A stretch of DNA of 64,000 nt from Flavobacterium akiainvivens (GCF_001278115.1 NZ_LIYD01000005.1:3862615-3926614); one strand, 5' to 3'. Numbered from the stretch's first letter, positions 7,894-17,184 are shown. Notes: a model not told the origin generated them from the letters alone. Numbers and translations: made by a program.

Positions 7894-8880
7894 ATGAACA
7901 TTGCCGTATTTAGTACCTACAGTTATGATGAGGAGTTTTTAACCCAGCACAACACCGGGCACAACCTTACGTTTTTCAAGCTTCCGCTAAACCTGCAAAC
8001 GGCCAACCTGGTACAGGGGTTTACTGCCGTATGCGTGTTTGTAAACGACACCGTTAATGCCGAAGTGCTCAGCGCCATTAAACAGCACGGCGTGCGGCTT
8101 ATTGTGCTGCGTTGCGCGGGCTTTAATAATGTAGATATTAAGGCTGCCGATGCCCTGGGTATACCCGTGCTGCGCGTACCGGCCTATTCGCCCGAGGCAG
8201 TGGCGGAACACACCGTGGCGCTTATGCTAACCCTGAACCGCAAAACCCACAAAGCGTATAACCGCGTGCGCGAAGGCAATTTTTCGCTGGAGCGCCTGCT
8301 GGGCTTTAACCTGCACAACCGCAAGGTGGGCATTATAGGTACGGGTAATATAGGCAAGGCGGTATGCAACATTCTCAATGGCTTTGGCTGCAATATTTAT
8401 GCTTATGATGTATATCCCGATGCTGCCCTTGAAGCCCTGGGTGTTACCTATGCCCCGCTGGAGGATGTGCTGCGCGATGCCGATGTGGTATCGTTACACT
8501 GCCCGCTTATGGAGGGCACCCGCCACCTTATTAATGCCGAAACCCTAAAACTGTTTAAACCCGGAGCCATGCTCATCAATACCAGCCGCGGCGGGCTTAT
8601 TAATACGCCTGATGTTATTGAGGCGCTTAAAGACCGCCAGCTGGGCTACCTGGGGCTTGATGTATATGAGCAGGAGGGCAGCCTGTTTTTTCAGGATTTA
8701 TCTGAAGATGTAATACAGGACGACCTTATTATGAGGCTCATATCATTCCCCAATGTGCTTATAACATCGCACCAGGGCTTTTTTACGCGTGAGGCGTTAG
8801 AACAAATTGCTACCACTACCTTTGCCAATGTAGATGCTTTTGCTGCACAGCAGGAACTGGTTAACCGTGTAGTGGTTTAG
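7894..8880 (+). CDS. ldhA: D-lactate dehydrogenase (2-hydroxyacid dehydrogenase)
   Basis: The 328-residue protein closely resembles the LdhA type of D-lactate dehydrogenase (329 residues in E. coli), which reduces pyruvate to D-lactate with NADH. The Rossmann motif GTGNIG is at residues 149-154. The catalytic triad appears as Arg232 (NTSRGG), Glu261 (DVYEQEG) and His293 (TSHQGFF). Other family landmarks are CAGFNNVD, the VPAYSPEAVAEH segment and HCPL. It is cytoplasmic. A TATCTTTA box at about 7857-7864 lies upstream and the gene appears monocistronic. A role in fermentative NADH disposal or lactate turnover follows from the family. Confidence 0.92.
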   Translation: MNIAVFSTYSYDEEFLTQHNTGHNLTFFKLPLNLQTANLVQGFTAVCVFVNDTVNAEVLSAIKQHGVRLIVLRCAGFNNVDIKAADALGIPVLRVPAYSPEAVAEHTVALMLTLNRKTHKAYNRVREGNFSLERLLGFNLHNRKVGIIGTGNIGKAVCNILNGFGCNIYAYDVYPDAALEALGVTYAPLEDVLRDADVVSLHCPLMEGTRHLINAETLKLFKPGAMLINTSRGGLINTPDVIEALKDRQLGYLGLDVYEQEGSLFFQDLSEDVIQDDLIMRLISFPNVLITSHQGFFTREALEQIATTTFANVDAFAAQQELVNRVVV

Positions 8881-9015
8881 ATTTTTTCCTTTGATAATCA
8901 AATTGTTGGCCTGCCCGTTTTTATAATAAAATTGGCAGGCCTTTTACTTTTCTTTAGCGTAGCAGGGGCTAACTTTATAGTAGTGAATAGTTTATAAACC
9001 ACTAATGACAATATT

Positions 9016-9435
9016 ATGAAGAAGCTACTTGTAATCCTGATTATGGTTGCCGCCCAGGCTACTGCATGGGCGCAAAAGCCAAAAGTTGTTACCACCGATA
9101 AACCGGGGTGGACAAAAATTGCCGAAACCACTGTTGATTTTAAAACCGAAAGTGATGAGCTTTTGGTTATTGGCAACAACCGTTTTGATTCGCTTAAGTT
9201 TAGTGTAGAAGATGCACCCATAAGCCTGGTGTCGCTGGATATTTATTTTGACAAGGGCGCGCAGCAAAGCGTTAGCGTGGGCAAAGAAATTAAAAGCGCG
9301 GGCGAAAGCGAGGTAATCAAACTGCCGGGAGATACTGAGCGTAAGGTTACCAAGGTGGTGTTCCGTTATAAAACGGTGGGCACATCGGGTAACGATAAAA
9401 AAGCCACTGTAAAGCTGTGGGGGCTTAAGTCTTAA
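9016..9435 (+). CDS. Exported DUF2541-like protein
   Basis: The product has 139 residues, with a signal peptide (MKKLLVILIMVAAQATAWA). The mature domain has the pattern WTKIAETTVDFKTESDEL ... NRFDSLKFSVEDAPISLVSLDIYF ... ESEVIKLPGDTERKVTKVVFRYKT, which I associate with DUF2541 (E. coli YaaI-like) beta-sandwich proteins. It is probably periplasmic. Nothing in the neighbourhood suggests a job. The family name is from memory and moderately certain; the export signal is clear. Confidence 0.7.
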   Translation: MKKLLVILIMVAAQATAWAQKPKVVTTDKPGWTKIAETTVDFKTESDELLVIGNNRFDSLKFSVEDAPISLVSLDIYFDKGAQQSVSVGKEIKSAGESEVIKLPGDTERKVTKVVFRYKTVGTSGNDKKATVKLWGLKS

Positions 9436-9493
9436 AAAATAAAGATTAAATAACCGCTGCCCTGCCACAAGCGGGGCAGCAAATTATAATAGT

Positions 9494-9940
9494 ATGAGTA
9501 AAATAACCAACCTGCTGGCGGGCCTTGGCGGTGCCATAGCCCTGAACGTTATTCACGAAAGCCTTAAAAAGAAAAGCAAAGAAACCCCACGTGTAGACCT
9601 GCTGGGCGAAGAAGCGTTGCAAAAAACCGTGGAGTATTTTGGGGGTGAAATAGAAGATGAAAAAACACTGTATAAAGCCACCCTTGCGGGCGATATACTT
9701 AGTAATGCCATGTATTATAGCATGATAGGCAACGGTGCGCCACAGCATTTGTGGCTGCGTGCCATTAGCTATGGTGTGGCGGCTGGCGTGGGCGCCATTA
9801 CCCTGCCCGAACCGCTGGGCCTTGACCCGGAGCCGGTTGCCAAAACCAAAACCAGCCAGGCGCTTACCGTGGGCTATTATGTTGCCGGGGCGCTGGTAAC
9901 GGCGGGTATTTTAAGGGCGGTGGCGAGAAAGAAGGAGTAA
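9494..9940 (+). CDS. Hypothetical membrane-associated protein
   Basis: The 148-residue protein has an N-terminal hydrophobic glycine/alanine-rich segment (residues 7-22), a charged middle (ETPRVDLLGEEALQKTVEYF), and two further hydrophobic stretches around residues 92-106 and 121-141. It ends with a basic tail. This looks like an inner-membrane protein, with no recognised family. The start follows the DUF2541-like gene by about 58 bases, and the gene is closed by the hairpin at 9958-9987. Confidence 0.68.
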   Translation: MSKITNLLAGLGGAIALNVIHESLKKKSKETPRVDLLGEEALQKTVEYFGGEIEDEKTLYKATLAGDILSNAMYYSMIGNGAPQHLWLRAISYGVAAGVGAITLPEPLGLDPEPVAKTKTSQALTVGYYVAGALVTAGILRAVARKKE

Positions 9941-9957
9941 GGCTAACGATTAAAATA

Positions 9958-9990
9958 AAAATGCCGCCCAAGCAGGGGCGGCATTTTCTT
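9958..9990. terminator. Bidirectional rho-independent terminator
   Basis: A 12-bp stem (9958-9969 / 9976-9987) with an A-run on one side and a T-rich run on the other lies between convergent genes (stops at 9940 plus and 10026 minus). It can terminate both. Confidence 0.85.
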
Positions 9991-10025
9991 TAAACAACAA
10001 AAGAAGGTTAACAAACAATAACAAC

Positions 10026-12569
10026 CTAAATGCTGAAACGCAGCGTAACGCCATAGGTGCGCTGGTCGCCAAGCACGCCCGCATAGTGGCCTGCGTTGCC
10101 GGCACCGGGCAATAGCTGCTCAAAATAATCTTTGTCTAAAATGTTGCGGCCCCACACGTACACGCTAAACCTGTCTGCCACGCGGAAACCCAAACGGGCG
10201 TTAACCAGCGAGTAGCCGTCTACCACAAGGTATTTTGAGGGTGAGGGGCTGCTGCTAAATTCACTACGGTGGTAGGTGTCTATGGCCAGGAAGTATTCGC
10301 CTTTGCGGCCTATTAGCGACCCTGCAACCGAACCTTCTCCCCCCAAAGACCCTGCCCACTCTGAAATGCCGGGCAGCTTAGCGCCCGATATATCTTTAAA
10401 GTTAGCACTGCCGGTTTCTTCAAGCGGCACGGGGGCGTTGGTAAATTTTACGTATTTGCCATCGGTATATGCTACGGCACCATAAATATTGAAATGATCG
10501 TTAAAGCGCAGGGTGGCATCTACCTCTACACCGCGCACGCGGATTTTCTCGGCATTGCTCAGGTAGCCACGGTTAACCGAAAGGTCGGCTGCCTGTACCT
10601 GGGTCTGGTAGTCGTTTACATCGGTGTTGTATACCACAAAATTCAGGGTAGAGTTTTCAAACGGTATGGTTTTTACACCCGCTTCGTAATGAAAAACACG
10701 CTCAGGCTTAATGGTGGCAAGCTCGGTCATGGGCTGGCCGTTAGCGTTTGGCAGGCCGCCCAGGTTTAATCCTACGGGTTTAAAGCCTGTGGCGCCTGTG
10801 GCAAATATATTAACGCGTTTAGAGGGCTTGTAAGCGGCTGTAAGCTGCCCGCTGAAGTTAGTGTCGTCTACATTGGCGGTAAACGCCTGGTTGCTGTATA
10901 CCGAATTTTTAAGGGCAATAAGCGCCGGGTCGTCGGTTTGCAGGCCGCCGTAGGTTTCGCGGCGGAAATCAACATCCTTATCGTCATAGTTTATCCTGAA
11001 ACCGGGTAATATGTTTAGCTTATCGGTTACGGCCCAGTCTACCTGCCCAAAGAACGCCCCGCTAAAGCTCTCCATATTGGGGTAAGAACGTATGCCATAG
11101 CCTTCAAGCAATCCGGGGGTTTGCCAAAGTTCGCTGGTGCTGTTCTGGCTAAAGCGCCACTGGTCGCGGCCGGCTTCTTCCACATGGGCGCCGTCTGCCT
11201 TTAGGGTTTGCCCAATGGCAAATAGGCCAAACACGGCATCAAGCCCTTCGGTAAGGGTGCCTGCCCAGCGCACTTCCTGGCTCCACTGGCGGTGGTTAGA
11301 GGGCGCTTCTGATTTGGCTAAGCCCTGCAGGCCGGTGAAATCGCGGTCGTTGCTGGGGTCCCAGTCCCAAAAACGCCACGCAGTGGTGCTGGTAAGCGTA
11401 CCGTTACCCACCTTAATATTTACGTTAACCGAAGCCCCACCCATATCCTGGTTAGAACGCCACGGCGTGTCCTGGTCTATAATACGGTCAAACGGGTTGG
11501 TGCTGGGCAGTGAGTAGCCCAAATCAGCAATAATCTGGTTAAACTGGCTGTAGGCCGCGCGCTGTGTAGGGGCTACACCGGCAATAACCTGTGCATAGCC
11601 TACGGGGCGCTGGCGGGTGTAGTCTACCGCAAAAAGCACATCAACGGTATTGTTGGGCTGATACAACAGCTGCCCGCGAAGGCCCACGTTGTTGAGGTCG
11701 TTAACACGCTGCTGGTTGCGTATGTTGTACAGGAGGCCATCGCGCTGTGTACCGCTAAACGATATCCTTGCGGCAAGCTTATCGGTCAGCGGCCCGGTAA
11801 CCGACACCTTGCTCTGCAAAAAGTTGTAGTTGCCAAAGCTGTTCTCTACGGTGGCGCCAAAGTTAAATTGCGGTTTCTTTGTGGTAATGTTAAACGCACC
11901 GGCAGTGGTGTTTTTGCCAAAGAGCGTACCCTGTGGCCCGCGCAGTACCTCAATTTGCTCAAGGTCTATAAAATCGAGCGTGGTGGCAGCGGGGCGGGCA
12001 TAATACACGCCGTCTACATAAAAGCCCACACCGGGATCTATACCATCATTGGTTAAGCCAAAGGTAGTACCCAGCCCGCGGATGCTAAGCCCTGTATTCC
12101 TTGGGTTTGAAGAATATAACTGTACCGATGGCACCAGCTCTTTAATACGGTTTACGTTAAACGCACCGGCATCATTTGCAAGGCGGCCGCTGATTACCGA
12201 TATGGGGATGGGCACGTTTTGCGCGTTTTCCTTACGGCGGCGCGATGTAATAACCACTTCGCTAAGGCTGGTGTCAAACACTTCCGTTAAGGTAACTTCC
12301 AAAGGCAGCGTGGTAGATTCTGTAACCGTAATGGTTTGGTCTTTGTATCCTAAAAACGTAATGTTTATGGTAACCGGCAGGGTTTGCGCGGGGATGAAAA
12401 AGAGCCCGTCAGTATCGGTAATTGCTGTGGTAGTGGTGTTTTGCACCAGTATGGTGGCTCCGGGCATGGGCAGGCCGTCTGACCCTGTTATGCTACCGGC
12501 AATATCAGTCTGGGCTATAGCACTGCCAAAAGCAAGCAGCAGGCTAAGCAAGGGTAGTAGTTTCTTCAT
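10026..12569 (-). CDS. TonB-dependent outer-membrane receptor
   Basis: The 847-residue protein takes up a ligand across the outer membrane, driven by TonB. It has a signal peptide (ending GSAIA), a carboxypeptidase-regulatory-like domain (residues about 20-105: ITGSDGLPMPGATILVQN), a TonB-box-like stretch (SEVVITSRR) and a plug domain (about 115-230). The plug contains the iron-receptor-type motif LEQIEVLRGPQGTLFGKN. A long beta-barrel follows and ends with an aromatic-type terminal strand (GVTLRFSI). The plug and barrel look like ferric-siderophore or similar receptors, but the ligand cannot be read. It has no SusD neighbour, so it is not a typical polysaccharide locus. A strong promoter and a 10-bp inverted repeat precede it. 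Confidence 0.9.
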   Translation of the reverse strand: MKKLLPLLSLLLAFGSAIAQTDIAGSITGSDGLPMPGATILVQNTTTTAITDTDGLFFIPAQTLPVTINITFLGYKDQTITVTESTTLPLEVTLTEVFDTSLSEVVITSRRRKENAQNVPIPISVISGRLANDAGAFNVNRIKELVPSVQLYSSNPRNTGLSIRGLGTTFGLTNDGIDPGVGFYVDGVYYARPAATTLDFIDLEQIEVLRGPQGTLFGKNTTAGAFNITTKKPQFNFGATVENSFGNYNFLQSKVSVTGPLTDKLAARISFSGTQRDGLLYNIRNQQRVNDLNNVGLRGQLLYQPNNTVDVLFAVDYTRQRPVGYAQVIAGVAPTQRAAYSQFNQIIADLGYSLPSTNPFDRIIDQDTPWRSNQDMGGASVNVNIKVGNGTLTSTTAWRFWDWDPSNDRDFTGLQGLAKSEAPSNHRQWSQEVRWAGTLTEGLDAVFGLFAIGQTLKADGAHVEEAGRDQWRFSQNSTSELWQTPGLLEGYGIRSYPNMESFSGAFFGQVDWAVTDKLNILPGFRINYDDKDVDFRRETYGGLQTDDPALIALKNSVYSNQAFTANVDDTNFSGQLTAAYKPSKRVNIFATGATGFKPVGLNLGGLPNANGQPMTELATIKPERVFHYEAGVKTIPFENSTLNFVVYNTDVNDYQTQVQAADLSVNRGYLSNAEKIRVRGVEVDATLRFNDHFNIYGAVAYTDGKYVKFTNAPVPLEETGSANFKDISGAKLPGISEWAGSLGGEGSVAGSLIGRKGEYFLAIDTYHRSEFSSSPSPSKYLVVDGYSLVNARLGFRVADRFSVYVWGRNILDKDYFEQLLPGAGNAGHYAGVLGDQRTYGVTLRFSI

Positions 12570-12588
12570 TGTGGTTTTTTTGGTAGGG

Positions 12589-12635
12589 CAAATATATATA
12601 AAAATCTATTAGTCTACTAAATCCATAGACTAATA
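12589..12635 (-). promoter_or_regulatory. Promoter with overlapping palindromic operator candidate
   Basis: On the minus strand a perfect -7 box TATATTTG covers 12596-12589. About 21 bases upstream a TTTA (12621-12618) is the likely -33 element. It lies in the 9-base spacer of a perfect 10-bp inverted repeat, TATTAGTCTA (12607-12616) and TAGACTAATA (12626-12635). A protein bound to this repeat would cover the -33 region of the TonB receptor gene. The palindrome also lies about 77 bases upstream of the divergent WG-repeat gene. Confidence 0.55.
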
Positions 12636-12711
12636 TGAAATAAAATTATTCCAACCGTGGCAAGGTTTTCTGCATCTTGTTTTTAGTATATTTAAACTCA
12701 AAGTTATCTTC

Positions 12712-14487
12712 ATGAAAAAGAGCCTATTACTTGTTGTAAGCCTTGTATGCTTTGCGGCTTATAGCCAGAAAAAATTTATGCCTGATGCACATGGCCATGT
12801 TTCAGGTAAGGCGTTTGGGGTTTTTATTAGCCAGCGCGGCTATAAACTTGTGGGCAGTTTTGATACTGTGAGTAAGAAACCATTATTGCGTTATGCAAAA
12901 GTGCTGAAGGACAGCCTGTGGGGTTTTATCGATACAGAGGGTATTGAGGTTATAAAGCCGCAGTTTGCCTTTGTGGAAGATTTTAAAGACGGCTATGCCC
13001 GGGCAGGGCGCTATGTTTTTTATGAGGGCACGCATATAGTTGAAAGCAATAAATACTGGCTCATAAACCTTAAGGGCGAAACCATTAGCCGGGAGTATGG
13101 ATATATGGGTATGGCGGACAAGGGTTTCCGTATTGTGCGGGAAGGCTTTACTTATGGCGTATTGCAGGCAGAGGGAAAAGAGCTCCTGCCCACAGAATAT
13201 GACGGCATTACCATACACGAAGATTTCTTTTTAATATGGAACAACAAAAAGGCTGCCGTGTTTAGCCATAAAGGAGAGCAGCTTACGGATTTTATGTTTG
13301 GCAACCTTGAACCGGCCGGCCCTTTTTTGATTGAATATTCTGATATCGGCATCCGCCTGGTCGACCCGGATATGCTGATTCCGCTTAGCACCAGCTGGTA
13401 TCACCCTTACGAGTATCTCAATATGAACATGGACCTGCCCTGGCCACAGGATAAGAAAGTTGTTGCGCTTAAGAAAGCCGAAAAATGCTACCTGTTAAAC
13501 CAAAAGGGGCAACAGGTAGGGGAAGCTTACAATCATTTGCAGCAGCAGTCGGCCCATTATTATTTTGGCAGTAATGAAACCGGCAACTGGCTTTTGAACG
13601 AAGATGGGAAAAAGGTGCTGAAGCTTAACTATCATGTAGGGATTTCCCATGATGAAAAATTTTTTGAAGTGCGGTTGGGTGATGACGATTACCGGTATTA
13701 TAACGGGCGTTTCCGCGAAATAGAGTTGCCGGCTTATGACTATGCAACGCCTGTTGGTAACAATTTGCTTGCAGTAAAAAAGGGCTTTAAATGGGGCCTT
13801 GCTGATTATAAAGGCAGGTTGCAGGCGCCGTTAGAATATGAGCGGCCGGATAGTTTTTTCGGTTATAATTATGATGAGCAGCTTATTGCAGACAAAGGGT
13901 ATAACGAAACTGGCGTTATAGATAAAAAGGGCAGGGTTGTTATTCCGTGCATGTATGATAACATAATTCCCATTGGAACGCTCTTTTTGCCCTCCCGTCA
14001 AGAATATGAACTACCCCCGGCTGAAAGGGCATATGTAGTATCTAAAGATGGCCTTAGCGGTATTTTTGACACAAAAGGCAAACAGTTGCTTGACATAGCC
14101 TATGAGGAAATACAGGTTATGGATAAGCGCGGCTATTATGCCGTATTGAAAAACGGGTTGTGGGGTATAGTCAATAACAGGTTTGAGACAGCTGCCCAGC
14201 CGCGATTTACAGATATTATAGACGAATACCCCGGGGAAGGGCTGGTGCTTGTAAATTCATACAGCGGCAAAGCTCTTGTAGACTATAACGGTAATGAGGA
14301 AATGCCATTTCGATATGAGCTAAGGGAAAACATCCGCATAAATGAAGCTATAACCTATATAACCAAGTATCGTGGCGCCGGCTTAAACTTTAAAGGCATG
14401 TTTGTGGTTGATATATCCGGAGGTGTGTACTGGGTAGATCTTTATAATAACCGGTACGAATTTAATGAGCGTATTGGTGTTAATTGA
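12712..14487 (+). CDS. WG-repeat protein, exported
   Basis: The product has 591 residues with a signal peptide (MKKSLLLVVSLVCFAAYS). The rest consists of repeated units of the WG beta-repeat type, with recurring patterns such as LWGFIDTEGIEVIKPQFAFVEDF, YGVLQAEGKELLPTEYD, KWGLADYKGRLQAPLEYE, ETGVIDKKGRVVIPCMYD and LSGIFDTKGKQLLDIAYEE. WG repeats form beta-rich scaffolds of unknown function in many Bacteroidetes. The gene is divergent from the TonB receptor and monocistronic. The repeat-family call is firm; the function is unknown. Confidence 0.85.
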   Translation: MKKSLLLVVSLVCFAAYSQKKFMPDAHGHVSGKAFGVFISQRGYKLVGSFDTVSKKPLLRYAKVLKDSLWGFIDTEGIEVIKPQFAFVEDFKDGYARAGRYVFYEGTHIVESNKYWLINLKGETISREYGYMGMADKGFRIVREGFTYGVLQAEGKELLPTEYDGITIHEDFFLIWNNKKAAVFSHKGEQLTDFMFGNLEPAGPFLIEYSDIGIRLVDPDMLIPLSTSWYHPYEYLNMNMDLPWPQDKKVVALKKAEKCYLLNQKGQQVGEAYNHLQQQSAHYYFGSNETGNWLLNEDGKKVLKLNYHVGISHDEKFFEVRLGDDDYRYYNGRFREIELPAYDYATPVGNNLLAVKKGFKWGLADYKGRLQAPLEYERPDSFFGYNYDEQLIADKGYNETGVIDKKGRVVIPCMYDNIIPIGTLFLPSRQEYELPPAERAYVVSKDGLSGIFDTKGKQLLDIAYEEIQVMDKRGYYAVLKNGLWGIVNNRFETAAQPRFTDIIDEYPGEGLVLVNSYSGKALVDYNGNEEMPFRYELRENIRINEAITYITKYRGAGLNFKGMFVVDISGGVYWVDLYNNRYEFNERIGVN

Positions 14488-14585
14488 TTTAGGCGTATTG
14501 TTAATTTAATGTGAAATTTATCAGCGGTTTTCTGTATAAAATTTAGATTTTGCTGTTAAAGTTTGCAAAGTATGCAATAGGGTTA

Positions 14586-14619
14586 TATATTTAACGTTTC
14601 ATTAAGGATTTCATCCTTA
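14586..14619 (+). promoter_or_regulatory. Putative lpxD promoter and leader hairpin
   Basis: A near-consensus -7 box TATATTTA (14586-14593) is followed at once by a perfect 7-bp hairpin (14603-14609 / 14613-14619, loop of 3). The hairpin would sit at the very 5' end of an approximately 80-base leader before lpxD. It could stabilise the mRNA or bind a regulator. The rest of the gap from 14488 to 14675 shows only A+T-rich DNA. Confidence 0.3.
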
Positions 14620-14675
14620 GCTACATACATAAAACATCAATATTTCCGCTGCGGCGGAGGCAATCTAACAACATC

Positions 14676-15668
14676 ATGAGAACTTATTCTGTACAGGAAA
14701 TTAACAACATTATTGGCGGTATGCTGGTAGGCAACACCAGTAGTATGGTGACGTCTCCGGAGCAGCTGGAGCGTGCCAAATGCGACCAGATATCGTTTAT
14801 TGGCCACAAAAAGTATGAAAAGCTTTGGGCCGAAAGCAAGGCACCCGTAGCTGTGGTTAACGACACCATTAGCATTGAGCCGGGCGAGAACCGCGCTTTT
14901 ATTAAAGTAAAGAATGCCGACCTGGCCATGACTACCGTTTTGGAGCTTTTCGCACAGGACGGCCCTAAGTTTGACACCGATATTCACCCGACTGCCGTAG
15001 TGCACGCTACTGCTAAAGTGGGCGAAGGCACACGCATAGGCGCAGGCTGCTATGTGGGGCCTGATGTGGTGCTGGGCAAAAACGTTACGCTATACCCTAA
15101 CGCTACCGTGCTTGACGAATGCACCATAGGCGACCATACTATGCTGTGGAGCGGCGTTGTGGTGCGCGAGCGCTGCCATGTGGGCGCACATTGTATACTG
15201 CACCCTAATGCTACCATAGGTGCCGATGGCTTTGGCTTTAGGCCATGCCCGCAACGTGGCCTGGTTAAGATACCGCAAATTGGTAACGTGGTTATAGGCA
15301 ACTGGGTTGAAATAGGCTCGGGCTCGTGCGTAGACCGTGGCAAGTTTAGCTCTACCATAGTGGGCGACGGCTGTAAGATAGACAACCTGGTACAGATAGG
15401 CCACAACAGCGTTATGGGCAAATTCTGTATTATGGCGGGTAATAGCGGCCTTGCGGGCTCGGTTACGCTGGGTAACGGGGTTATTATTGGCGGCAGCGCC
15501 AGTATTAAAGACCACACCACCCTGGGCGATGGTGTTACCATAGGCGCAGGCAGTGGCGTTGTGGGCGATGTGGAAGCCGGTAAAACCTACCTGGGCTATC
15601 CTGCACAGGAAGCCAGGACCACATTAAAGCAATGGGCAATGCTTAAAAAGCTTGCCGCCGGAAACTAA
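14676..15668 (+). CDS. lpxD: UDP-3-O-acylglucosamine N-acyltransferase (LpxD family)
   Basis: The 330-residue protein adds the N-linked hydroxyacyl chain in lipid A synthesis. It has an N-terminal LpxD-type nonrepeat domain (residues 1-100). A long left-handed beta-helix of hexapeptide repeats follows (IGAGCYVGPDVVLGKN ... IGNVVIGNWVEIGSG). The catalytic-type histidine is in NLVQIGHN (His243), and a short C-terminal helix closes the protein. Here it is not beside lpxC, fabZ or lpxA, which usually accompany lpxD in Bacteroidetes. It may therefore be a second, stand-alone copy with another acyl preference (inference). It is followed by its own terminator and is convergent with murF. Confidence 0.85.
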   Translation: MRTYSVQEINNIIGGMLVGNTSSMVTSPEQLERAKCDQISFIGHKKYEKLWAESKAPVAVVNDTISIEPGENRAFIKVKNADLAMTTVLELFAQDGPKFDTDIHPTAVVHATAKVGEGTRIGAGCYVGPDVVLGKNVTLYPNATVLDECTIGDHTMLWSGVVVRERCHVGAHCILHPNATIGADGFGFRPCPQRGLVKIPQIGNVVIGNWVEIGSGSCVDRGKFSSTIVGDGCKIDNLVQIGHNSVMGKFCIMAGNSGLAGSVTLGNGVIIGGSASIKDHTTLGDGVTIGAGSGVVGDVEAGKTYLGYPAQEARTTLKQWAMLKKLAAGN

Positions 15669-15694
15669 TTTTTTCGTTTCGTTTTATCCATACA

Positions 15695-15722
15695 AAAAGC
15701 CCCGCAAAGGGGCTTTTATTTT
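15695..15722 (+). terminator. Rho-independent terminator of lpxD
   Basis: A 9-bp stem AAAAGCCCC / GGGGCTTTT (15695-15703 / 15709-15717) is followed by a T-rich run, 27 bases after the lpxD stop. Confidence 0.8.
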
Positions 15723-15786
15723 TGTCATATTTCGGGTTTCAAAACTTTATGACTTTCGACTTTTAAACTTTTGACTGATTTTAATC

Positions 15787-15825
15787 TTTCACACCGTGAA
15801 AATGAATTCCGAAAGTGAAATATTA
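15787..15825. repeat. 39-bp intergenic repeat, copy 1
   Basis: It begins with TTTCACACCGTGAA and ends with TGAAATATTA. The same element, identical at about 32 or more of 39 positions, recurs at 50754-50792. It contains the small inverted repeat TTTCAC-ACC-GTGAAA. It lies about 60 bases past the murF stop on the minus strand, in an otherwise A+T-rich convergent gap. Confidence 0.6.
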
Positions 15826-15884
15826 AAACATTTTTTTGTTGCGAAATATTTTGTGTTTTGGTATAATTGATGCTGATTTTTTGG

Positions 15885-17168
15885 TTAAAGTAGCTCAAGG
15901 CTTCTCTCTAAGGCCATTCCGCGTGATCCTTTTATTAAAATCGTATTATTTTCACGTTTGTTGTTTTCGAGGTAGTTTTTAAGGCTTTCGAAGGTATCGT
16001 GGAAGTGTAAATTTTGCTTCTCAACCTTGTTGAAATAAAAGTCTTTTCCTACAAAATGTACCTCAATGCTACCCTGGCCTGATAGCAGCTCAACCACCTT
16101 GCGGTGCTCTTCCGGGCTCTCAGGGCCAAGCTCAAACATATCTCCTAAAATAGCTGTTTTGTGCTGTGCATCAAGCTGTTGAAAGTTAGTTATGGCGGCT
16201 GCCATACTGCTTGGGTTGGCGTTATAGGCATCCAGTATTACCTTATTGCCGTTAACCTCCATAAGCTGGCTGCGGTTGTTGTTTGGTACATAGCCTTCTA
16301 TAGCCGCTTTAATCTGATTATCAGCTACTTTAAAGTAATGGCCTATCGTTATGGCAGCACTTATATTAGGTGCATTATAGATGCCTATGAGGTTAGATTG
16401 TATGTGTAAGTTGTTGTAAATCAGGCTTACCATAGGGTTTGCTTCTATGCTTTCCACGCGCACATCGCCATCATAGCTGTTAGCCGCGAAGGTAAAGCGG
16501 GGCAGGGCAGCGGTTTTCTCGGCCTGAATGGGGTCGTCAAGGTTAACGAACGCTGTTTTTGTGTTGGTTTCCAGGTAGTTGTAAAGTTCGCTTTTGCCTT
16601 TTATAACGCCTTCAAATCCGCCAAAACCCTCAAGGTGCGCCTTGCCAAAGTTGGTTATATAGCCAAAATTGGGTTCGGCAATGCTGCATAACAGTTCGAT
16701 TTCCTTTTGGTGGTTGGCGCCCATTTCTACAATGCCTATCTCGGTTTCAGTACTGAAAGTCAGTAAAGTAAGCGGTACGCCTATGTGGTTGTTGAGGTTG
16801 CCTACAGTGGCTTTGGTGTTGTATTTTTGGCTCAGTACGGCGTTAATAAGCTCCTTAGTTGTGGTTTTGCCGTTGCTCCCTGTAAGACCTATAACGGGCA
16901 GGCCAAGCACCCTTCGGTGGTGGCGTGCCAGCTGTTGCAGGGTTTCTAAGCTGTTGTTTACCAGCAGTATATTCTCTGATGCTTGGTGGGTTGGGTTGTC
17001 TACAACGGCATATTTAGCGCCTTTTGCAAGGGCTTCAGAGGCAAAGATATTGGCATCGAAGTTATCGCCTTTAAGGGCAACAAACATAGAGCCCGGGGTT
17101 ATTTTACGGGTGTCTGTAGAGATGCCTGTGCACTCTAAAAAGCAGGTATACAGGGTGGTTATGTCCAT
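15885..17168 (-). CDS. murF: UDP-N-acetylmuramoyl-tripeptide--D-alanyl-D-alanine ligase
   Basis: The 427-residue enzyme makes the last cytoplasmic peptidoglycan precursor by joining D-Ala-D-Ala to UDP-MurNAc-tripeptide with ATP. The N-terminal domain carries the STDTRKITPGSMFVAL uridine-binding pattern. The Mur ligase P-loop GSNGKTTTK is at residues 97-105. The central domain shows GIVEMGANH and the family pattern LDAYNANPSSM (about residues 310-320). The C-terminal domain ends with ILIKGSRGMALE. It is downstream of gldJ on the same strand with a terminator between them, an arrangement conserved in flavobacteria. Confidence 0.93.
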   Translation of the reverse strand: MDITTLYTCFLECTGISTDTRKITPGSMFVALKGDNFDANIFASEALAKGAKYAVVDNPTHQASENILLVNNSLETLQQLARHHRRVLGLPVIGLTGSNGKTTTKELINAVLSQKYNTKATVGNLNNHIGVPLTLLTFSTETEIGIVEMGANHQKEIELLCSIAEPNFGYITNFGKAHLEGFGGFEGVIKGKSELYNYLETNTKTAFVNLDDPIQAEKTAALPRFTFAANSYDGDVRVESIEANPMVSLIYNNLHIQSNLIGIYNAPNISAAITIGHYFKVADNQIKAAIEGYVPNNNRSQLMEVNGNKVILDAYNANPSSMAAAITNFQQLDAQHKTAILGDMFELGPESPEEHRKVVELLSGQGSIEVHFVGKDFYFNKVEKQNLHFHDTFESLKNYLENNKRENNTILIKGSRGMALERSLELL

Positions 17169-17184
17169 ATAGCTATAAAAAAAT

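Noticed and set aside
10026..12569. SusC-type polysaccharide utilisation receptor
   Set aside because: No SusD partner or glycoside hydrolase is adjacent, and the plug motif is of the iron-receptor type.
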